A DNA stretch of 6,364 nt, taken from RGIG6307 sp964424345 (lineage in GTDB: Bacteria > Bacillota > Clostridia > Lachnospirales > Lachnospiraceae). A model generated the notes under the pieces. It worked only from the letters and a program-made list of their open reading frames with translations. It was not told the origin of the DNA and ran no database searches. This document shows, in pieces, positions 6,335 to 6,364 of the stretch; position 1 is the first letter of the stretch; the number at the start of each line of letters is the position of its first letter. Location: NCBI GenBank assembly GCA_964424345.1, contig CAYRIK010000056.1:1-6364 (forward strand). The letters run 5' to 3'. Made by a program: the position numbers and the translations under genes.

Positions 6335-6363
6335 AGTATATACAATTTTTGTAGAAATTACAA
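6335..6363 (-). promoter_or_regulatory. Promoter of the small RNA gene
   Basis: On the minus strand TTGTAA (6363-6358) and TATACT (6340-6335) are spaced by 17 bp, a good sigma-A type promoter. A start near 6328-6327 (an A) would place transcription just upstream of the A-run and the first paired segment of the RNA. The -10 box is the same hexamer as in the gltX promoter. Sequence upstream of the -35 box is outside the window. Confidence 0.78.
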
Positions 6364-6364
6364 C

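Overview
The window looks like chromosomal DNA of a low-GC anaerobic Bacillota, most likely class Clostridia and perhaps Lachnospiraceae. This rests on the A+T-rich composition, strong GAGGA/AGGAG-type ribosome binding sites, a RecU-type Holliday junction resolvase (the Bacillota resolvase) and the overall style of the proteins. The genus cannot be named from the sequence alone.

Layout, all on the minus strand and so read from right to left. At the far right a good vegetative promoter (about 6335-6363) drives a short non-coding gene of about 213 nt (about 6116-6328). It folds into several stable hairpins and contains a potential pseudoknot. It is followed by a U-run and then a strong intrinsic terminator (6066-6093). 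Next comes about 310 bp without a convincing gene (5757-6065), which ends in a second good promoter (5799-5827).

That promoter serves a compact five-gene operon: gltX (glutamyl-tRNA synthetase), a short UvrD/PcrA-type helicase, an RluA-family pseudouridine synthase with an S4 domain, recU, and a cytoplasmic SGNH/GDSL hydrolase. Junctions are an 8-nt overlap and then gaps of 18, 20 and 15 nt, so co-transcription is very likely. The helicase starts with TTG inside the end of gltX, which suggests translational coupling. A long hairpin at the left edge (2-51) may be the operon terminator, or the end of an IS3-like element lying mostly outside the window.

Functionally the operon joins translation (charging of tRNA-Glu, RNA pseudouridylation) with DNA repair and recombination (helicase, Holliday junction cleavage) and one esterase-like enzyme of unknown substrate. 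The five proteins belong to known families. The least explained element is the structured RNA at the right end. Its length, pseudoknot and terminator suggest a stand-alone trans-acting RNA. A raiA-motif RNA is my best family guess, with 6S RNA as the alternative, but neither can be proven by eye.
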